From assembly GCA_035946625.1 (NCBI GenBank), contig DASYZE010000058.1, positions 157,119-221,118 on the forward strand: a DNA stretch of 64,000 nucleotides, in the 5' to 3' direction. Below are positions 59,518 through 64,000 of the stretch, in pieces (within the stretch, counting starts at the first letter, position 1; each line of letters starts with the position of its first letter). The notes below the pieces were generated by a model. It made no database searches. It saw only the letters and a list, made by a program, of their open reading frames with translations, and had not been told where the DNA came from. The DNA comes from DASYXZ01 sp035946625 (lineage in GTDB: Bacteria > Acidobacteriota > Terriglobia > UBA7540). A program made the position numbers and the translations under genes.

Positions 59518-60936
59518 ATGCTCGACGCCAGACGCGAAAACGATCTGCTCAAGGCCATTCCCTCGCCCACCACGCGGCTGTGGGCGGGCCTTTGCATCAT
59601 CCTCTCCATATTTATTGTTTTCACTTTCTACACCATTCACGAACTCCGCGGGCTGGAAGATTATCAAGCCAACGTGGTGCAGAGAAATCGCAAAGCCTCG
59701 CTCCAACTTCTTCGCCTGCAAAACAACGCTTACTTGCTCGCCATTTCCGTGCGCGACATGTCGCTGGGCCAGTCGCATTACCACATCGTCGATTGGCGCT
59801 CCGCGTTCAATCGAATCCGGGAGGACATGAGTGACGCCAGCAGGCAGGAAAGTGAGTTTGCCGTCAGCACCCCGGCCAGCGATGACAAGAGAAACCAACT
59901 GCGAACCACTCTGGCGGACTTTTGGAGCGCGGCAGACCATGTGTTCGTTCTTGCCCAGGACGGCAAAGAAGCGGAGGCGCGAAGCCAGCTCCAAACTGTG
60001 CTCGAGAGCAAGCGCGCCGTGATCACGGAAATCGTCTCCCGCCTGTTGGTTCTAAACGACCAGGGACAAGTGGAAGCGGGGGAGAAAATCAACGCGGTCT
60101 ATGCCGAGGTCAAACGTGAGATCCTGATCGTGATTGGCGTGCTGTTCCTGCTCGCACTGGGAACGGGGCTCTTCACGTTTGAGGCCAACCGCAAGACCTT
60201 CGATCGGCTCCATCACCTGGCGGAAAAAATGCAATCGCAGTCCGAACAACTGCGCCACCTTTCCTGGAAGGTCATCAACCTTCAGGAGGAGACCCTGCGC
60301 AACGTGGCGCGCGACCTGCACGACGAATTCGGCCAGATTCTCACCGCCATCGGCATGATGCTCGGCCGGCTGGACAAAAAGGTTGCGCCCGCCGACGCCC
60401 AACTCCTGGCGGACTTGCACACCGTCAAGCACACGGTGGAAGAGACGCTGCAAAGCATTCGTGACCGCTCGCAAATGTTTCGTCCCGCCATCCTGGACGA
60501 TTTCGGCCTGGACCAAAGCCTGGAATGGCTGGCCGCCCAGTTTTCCCGGCAGACGGGAATCGACGTTCACTTTGAGGGCAATATCCCCCACGGATTTTTT
60601 CCCCGCGAGGACGCCATTCATCTCTACCGAATCGTTCAAGAATCGCTGAGCAACGTGGCGCGCCATTCCAAAGCGCGTTCCGCCTGGGTGACCATGAACG
60701 GGTCGGAAGGAGAGTTAAATCTCGAAATCCGCGACGATGGTGTAGGATTTGAAGTGGGCCCGGAGATCACCCGCTCGGCCGGTGACGGCATCGGGCTGAT
60801 GGGCATGCAGGAACGCGCCCAACATTTGAATGGTATCCTGACCATTCGCTCCACGCGGGGCACCGGCACGGTGGTGAGCGTTCGCGTGCCCTTGGGCAAA
60901 CCGTGGGCTGAAGCTGCAGTAGAGAAAGTGAAGTGA
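59518..60936 (+). CDS. Sensor histidine kinase, NarX/DesK type
   Basis: 472 residues. N-terminal transmembrane helix (LCIILSIFIVFTFYTIHELR), a periplasmic helical sensor of about 150 residues with no recognised ligand motif, a second helix (ILIVIGVLFLLALGTGLFTF), then HisKA_3 with the phospho-His in RNVARDLHDEFGQILTAIGM. An HATPase_c domain follows (YRIVQESLSNVARHSKARSA, EIRDDGVGFEVG, GDGIGLMGMQERAQHLNG). It lies four bases after the CRTAC1 gene, and its likely partner is the NarL-type regulator at 61106. Confidence 0.93.
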   Translation: MLDARRENDLLKAIPSPTTRLWAGLCIILSIFIVFTFYTIHELRGLEDYQANVVQRNRKASLQLLRLQNNAYLLAISVRDMSLGQSHYHIVDWRSAFNRIREDMSDASRQESEFAVSTPASDDKRNQLRTTLADFWSAADHVFVLAQDGKEAEARSQLQTVLESKRAVITEIVSRLLVLNDQGQVEAGEKINAVYAEVKREILIVIGVLFLLALGTGLFTFEANRKTFDRLHHLAEKMQSQSEQLRHLSWKVINLQEETLRNVARDLHDEFGQILTAIGMMLGRLDKKVAPADAQLLADLHTVKHTVEETLQSIRDRSQMFRPAILDDFGLDQSLEWLAAQFSRQTGIDVHFEGNIPHGFFPREDAIHLYRIVQESLSNVARHSKARSAWVTMNGSEGELNLEIRDDGVGFEVGPEITRSAGDGIGLMGMQERAQHLNGILTIRSTRGTGTVVSVRVPLGKPWAEAAVEKVK

Positions 60937-60984
60937 GCTGCGCTGCGTAACCCGCTCGCAAGATGCTTAAAGCAATGCGAAGAC

Positions 60985-61073
60985 CTCACGCCAAGACGCC
61001 AAGCCGCAAAGAGCCGCCAAGAAGACATCTTTTTTGCGCGCCGTTTCTTTGCGCCTCCGCGCCTCGGCGAGAG
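60985..61073. repeat. CACGCCAAGACGCCAAG palindromic repeat
   Basis: CTCACGCCAAGACGCCAAGC and GCCTCCGCGCCTCGGCGAGA, with TTTGCG/CGCAAA units between, form an imperfect long palindrome between the kinase and regulator genes, a class of dispersed repeat common in environmental genomes. It separates the kinase and regulator by 169 bp. Confidence 0.6.
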
Positions 61074-61105
61074 CATGTTTTGCTTTAATAAAAGCGAGGA
61101 CCCTT

Positions 61106-61780
61106 GTGACCAACTCCGACGACGACAAAAAAATCCGCGTGTTCCTGGCTGATGACCACGTTCTGGTGCGCCAGGGTTTCCGTCACATCCTGGAAGACGA
61201 CCCGCGCATCACCGTGGTGGGCGAAGCCGGCACCGGCCTTGCCGCCATGGAGCAGTGCAAGGAGTTGAAACCCGATGTGGTGGTGATGGATCTCTCCATG
61301 CCCGAGCTGGGCGGCCTGGAAGCCTCGGCGGAAATCCTGAAGACGAATCCGGAAACCAAGATACTGATCCTCAGCATGTACTCCAATGAGAATTACGTGC
61401 GCAAGGCGTTTGAAGTGGGCGCCAAGGGTTACATGCTCAAAGACGCGATTGAGATTGACCTGACCCGCGCCGTCACCGCCCTGGCCGCCGGCGAATCCTA
61501 TGTCAGCCCCGGCATTTCTCAAATGGTGATCACCGGGCTCACGTCCGGCTCCTTCCAGGACCCGAGCAAAGACCCGCACGAAAAACTTACCCTGCGTGAA
61601 AAAGAAGTCCTCCTGCTCATCGCGCAGGGCAATTCGAACAAGGAAATCGCCGCTCTTCTAAACATCAGCGTGAATACCGTCGCCGTCCACCGCGCCCGCG
61701 TGATGGATACCCTCGGCCTGCACAAAACCGCCGAGCTGGTTCTCTATGCCGTCAGGAAGGGATTGATCAAAACAGATTAG
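61106..61780 (+). CDS. Response regulator, NarL/FixJ type
   Basis: 224 residues from GTG at 61106, which has GAGG six bases upstream; the longer frame runs through the repeat. REC domain: acidic pair in FLADDHVLVRQGF, phospho-acceptor Asp about 62 in PDVVVMDLSMPELGG, Lys in KGYMLKDAIEIDL. C-terminal LuxR helix-turn-helix: LTLREKEVLLLIAQGNSNKE IAALLNISVNTV. It is the expected partner of the kinase upstream; targets could include the CRTAC1 gene with its dyad at 57661. Confidence 0.93.
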   Translation: MTNSDDDKKIRVFLADDHVLVRQGFRHILEDDPRITVVGEAGTGLAAMEQCKELKPDVVVMDLSMPELGGLEASAEILKTNPETKILILSMYSNENYVRKAFEVGAKGYMLKDAIEIDLTRAVTALAAGESYVSPGISQMVITGLTSGSFQDPSKDPHEKLTLREKEVLLLIAQGNSNKEIAALLNISVNTVAVHRARVMDTLGLHKTAELVLYAVRKGLIKTD

Positions 61781-61792
61781 CGTTACGCCCCA

Positions 61793-62104
61793 TCTAACTT
61801 TTCCCAATACGCCCATGCTCTTGCCGCAGGCAAGTCGGGCGCGAAGCTGGGGGAGCAGCGCGGGATTGATTTCGCCCCGGTGGAAGATTTTCTCCAAAGC
61901 CTCAAGGCCGCAGGCGCGAGCGAGGCATTTCTTAAGGCGGGGCGTGCGGCCAAGCCGCCCGAGCCCGCAAGCGCGAAGAAGCCGCTTAACCAGGTGCAGG
62001 TTTTCGCCCTGCTCGGCGGACAGGTGCCGAGCCATCGCGTGGCGATGCTGGCGAAAGATCGTGGCATCGAGTATGAGAAAAGCCCACGATTAGTACTGCC
62101 CTGA
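61793..62104 (+). pseudogene. Remnant of an N-terminal domain related to the 9.2-kb TPR protein
   Basis: The frame reads AKLGEQRGIDFAPVEDFLQS, LKAAGASEAFLKAGRAAKPP, VFALLGGQVPSHRVAMLAKD and RGIEYEK. This parallels AKAVEARGIDFEPTEDFLNS, LKKAGANDAFLQTLRAA and VAMLVGERGIDFKPTDDYL in the protein at 9228-10430. There is no start codon with a ribosome-binding site and the frame stops inside the second copy, with no TPR part. It is a decayed paralogue. Confidence 0.7.
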
Positions 62105-62153
62105 CCGTGGCTTCGGCGTTTGCCTGAGTTCGACAAGTGCAGTATGATGGAGC

Positions 62154-63200
62154 ATGTCCTATTGCTGCGTCTACTGTCGCACCGGACAGCCTGGTCGCTT
62201 CGACGACGAGCACGTTGTCCCTCAGGGCTTCGGGCGCTTCCATCCTGACTTGGTCATATCTGACGTTTGCGTCCCTTGCAACCGTTATTTCGGAAAAGAG
62301 CTTGACTGGTTCCTTAACAGAGACAGCGGAGAAGCCATCACGCGATCGAGGCTCCAGCCTCCACTTGCATCAAAGGCGGGGCATCTGAAGAGTGCTCGGA
62401 TTAAGATGACCATAAATGTTCCCGGCCCCTGGATGGGCGCCCGCGTTTACGTCTGCCCCGACGCCACTACTGGAAGACTTAGGACCGAACTCATCCCTCA
62501 ACTCGCTTTCCGCAGGAAGGGTGAAGAGAATTGGGTCTGGTTCACCGTCACCGAGCTTAGAGCGACTTCGACCGAATCGCTTGCGAAATACCGCACAGAA
62601 ACTGAGACCCGGATCATCGGGCCTTCAGAGCGAAGCTGCAAGTATCTCCGAAGTATGCTTACCAAACTCGGAGTCCGATTCACCGAGAAAGGGAAACTTG
62701 GCGACCCCATAACTGAGGGTGGCGGAATTCGGGTTTACGTTGAATATACAATCGACAAAACGATTCTCAGAGCAATCGCCAAGATTGCGTTTAATTATTT
62801 CGCCTACGTCCATGGGGCCGATTTGGCCTTGCGAGGCGATTTTGACTCGATCAGGAAATTCATTCGGTCCGGTCAAGAACCGCCCTGGAAGCCAGTAATT
62901 CCCGGACGGCGTAGAATACTGGCTGGCGAGACGGATATGATCAGATGTACAGACGGGCATCTACTGGTACTCGAGGGCGATCCAAGGGCTTCAAGCATAA
63001 CCGCCCGAGTGGCGCTTTTCAACGATATCACCTATGTCGTGAGGTTGTGCCTGCGATTTTCGGGCGTTTGGCGGTCCTTCGACGCTGGTCACCATTTTGA
63101 TATCACAAGCAGGGAGGTTACCCCGCTCCGCGCGATCCCTTCATACCTTCTTCCAATGGCCCCAGTCCATACAACCCTACCCCAGCCGTTGCTCCGTTAA
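62154..63200 (+). CDS. HNH-endonuclease-like protein
   Basis: 348 residues. The N-terminus MSYCCVYCRTGQPGRFDDEH VVPQGFGR and VCVPCNRYFGKELDWFL is an HNH/HNH_5 motif: two CxxC pairs that hold zinc and the catalytic His in DEHVVP. The remaining 280 residues (strand-rich, VYVCPDATTGRLRTELIPQL, LAYVEYTIDKT-like region) have no family I recognise. Members of this kind are often found as isolated nucleases in defence or mobile regions, but no partner gene is adjacent. Confidence 0.75.
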   Translation: MSYCCVYCRTGQPGRFDDEHVVPQGFGRFHPDLVISDVCVPCNRYFGKELDWFLNRDSGEAITRSRLQPPLASKAGHLKSARIKMTINVPGPWMGARVYVCPDATTGRLRTELIPQLAFRRKGEENWVWFTVTELRATSTESLAKYRTETETRIIGPSERSCKYLRSMLTKLGVRFTEKGKLGDPITEGGGIRVYVEYTIDKTILRAIAKIAFNYFAYVHGADLALRGDFDSIRKFIRSGQEPPWKPVIPGRRRILAGETDMIRCTDGHLLVLEGDPRASSITARVALFNDITYVVRLCLRFSGVWRSFDAGHHFDITSREVTPLRAIPSYLLPMAPVHTTLPQPLLR

Positions 63201-63299
63201 GCCTTTGATGAGCGTAAACCACCTTCTACATTCACGATTGAAATAGCAGCGATGGAAAAGCAATCCGAGGAACAGGCAAGAATCAAAATCCAGAAAGCG

Positions 63300-63704
63300 T
63301 CACTCTGCGATTCGAAAATCGAGGACCCGGATCTCCATCCTTGTCGAAGGGACGAGGGCGGAATCGGAAAACGTGTTGTCCTGCTCTTTACGAGGCGTAG
63401 TAAGTTTCTTCACGCTTTCATCGTCAACCCGTTCATGAATGCGCTTACCCAATCCGCCCGGAATTTCAGAATCCCAGAAGATCGTCTTGAAGTCGATTGG
63501 ATTGCCGTTCGTATCGTAGAAAATAAGGAGACACCGAACGTTCTCGACGGGCTCACTCAGGTGATTCTGCAACGTAAAACTAAAAAACGTATCTCCCCAA
63601 CTTCCGCTGTTCCATAGAAAGTCGCCCCCGGACACGCCTTCTCTCACCGCGTTGAAATCAGCCAGAATTGACTTTTGGCTCGCGAGGGTAGCATCGGGAG
63701 ACAA
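63300..63704 (-). CDS. Hypothetical C-terminal domain after a degenerate protease
   Basis: Up to 134 residues from TTG at 63704. The domain is strand-rich (FFSFTLQNHLSEPVENVRCL, LIFYDTNGNPIDFKTIFW), like a FxLD-type or immunoglobulin-like accessory domain. It is in the same frame as the protease fragment upstream, separated only by a TAA at 63717-63719, so it was probably the C-terminus of one protein. No ribosome-binding site is seen ahead of the TTG, so expression alone is doubtful. Confidence 0.45.
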   Translation of the reverse strand: MSPDATLASQKSILADFNAVREGVSGGDFLWNSGSWGDTFFSFTLQNHLSEPVENVRCLLIFYDTNGNPIDFKTIFWDSEIPGGLGKRIHERVDDESVKKLTTPRKEQDNTFSDSALVPSTRMEIRVLDFRIAE

Positions 63705-63716
63705 AGGGACAACTGA

Positions 63717-64000
63717 TTAGCCAACGCTCACCTGAGAGAGTAGAGCTGTCAAGTATGAGACGGGAATAGCAAAATTAAGATTCTGCCCTCTTCTGAAAGT
63801 TGCAACGGCGACACCAACGACTTTGCCCTGAGCGTCGAGAACTGGGGGAGGGCAAGAAGGCAGGCGTTTCGGAACGTAGCCTCTGGTTAGAGAATCCTCC
63901 CCGCTGGATTGGCCATTGCGCTTATGAGCGATGTGCGGGAAGGGCGGCGTCCTATTTTCGCATTCAGAAAAGGCTTGCTTTTTGCCTTTAACTTGTAGCA
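63717..64000 (-). pseudogene. Degenerate trypsin-like serine protease, runs off the window
   Basis: The minus frame reads SLTRGYVPKRLPSCPPPVLD, GKVVGVAVATFRRGQNLNFA, IPVSYLTALL. This matches the end of S1C (HtrA-like) proteases, but the catalytic GxSGGP block is replaced by PSCPPP and the strand region between SLTRGYV and it is missing. Upstream, ANPAG appears in a different frame, suggesting a frameshift. It ends in TAA and is followed in frame by the hypothetical domain. The left part lies beyond the window. Confidence 0.5.

Overview
The window looks like chromosomal DNA of a GC-rich soil bacterium, most likely an acidobacterium of the Solibacter/Bryobacter type. The support is indirect. 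There are two very large Oar-type TonB-dependent receptors with carboxypeptidase-regulatory N-termini, two CRTAC1 (FG-GAP plus ASPIC/UnbV) proteins, a Ser/Thr kinase fused to a TPR tail, several Tat-exported proteins, a short PheT without its tRNA-binding OB domain, and many interspersed palindromic repeats. No rRNA, tRNA, CRISPR array or prophage was seen.

Layout. 1-8.8 kb (minus strand) is a translation and division cluster, in transcription order thrS, infC, rpmI, rplT, pheS, pheT, a ZapB-like coiled coil, zapA, a possible 6S-like RNA and ymdB; infC appears to start at AUC and rpmI at UUG. 9-9.2 kb holds a tiny transcription unit encoding an 11-residue lysine-rich peptide. 9.2-24.7 kb is mixed: a TPR lipoprotein-like gene, a GH29 fucosidase, duplicated LemA and duplicated GIDE-like genes, archease and RtcB (an RNA-repair pair), a metallo-beta-lactamase-fold protein that has lost its metal ligands, cupins, a TetR regulator, MazEF with a palindromic operator, bacterioferritin and a HAMP protein. 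25-35 kb carries PspC, an EVE-like protein, serA and serC, an AAA/DUF4143 ATPase, a frameshifted L,D-transpeptidase, PilZ and maeB, with MITE-like palindromes. 36-42 kb carries a Ser/Thr kinase with a BlaI-type operator-like dyad upstream, three short-chain dehydrogenases, a CAP protein and a YbjQ protein. 42-47 kb holds a membrane five-heme cytochrome/TPR protein overlapping a CRTAC1 gene.

The most notable region is 47.7-57.4 kb, all on the minus strand. Two genes appear to be split by a TGA, but in each the protein family continues in the same frame on both sides. One is a deiodinase-family protein, with the UGA exactly where deiodinases have selenocysteine (GSHT-U-PPF, followed by EAHPTDGW). 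The other is an AhpD-like peroxidase-related protein with the UGA at the second Cys of its CxxC motif (C-V-Y-U). Each UGA is followed, with its apical loop at the same 17-nt distance, by a hairpin with a three-base G-containing loop, as expected of a bacterial SECIS. I read both as selenoproteins. They alternate with two giant TonB receptors and are followed by an MFS transporter, which suggests uptake and redox (perhaps reductive dehalogenation) of an outer-membrane substrate; that substrate role is inference.

57.7-64 kb carries a second CRTAC1 gene followed by a histidine kinase and a NarL-type regulator, a decayed paralogue of the N-terminal domain of the 9.2-kb TPR protein, an HNH protein and a degenerate trypsin-like protease at the edge.
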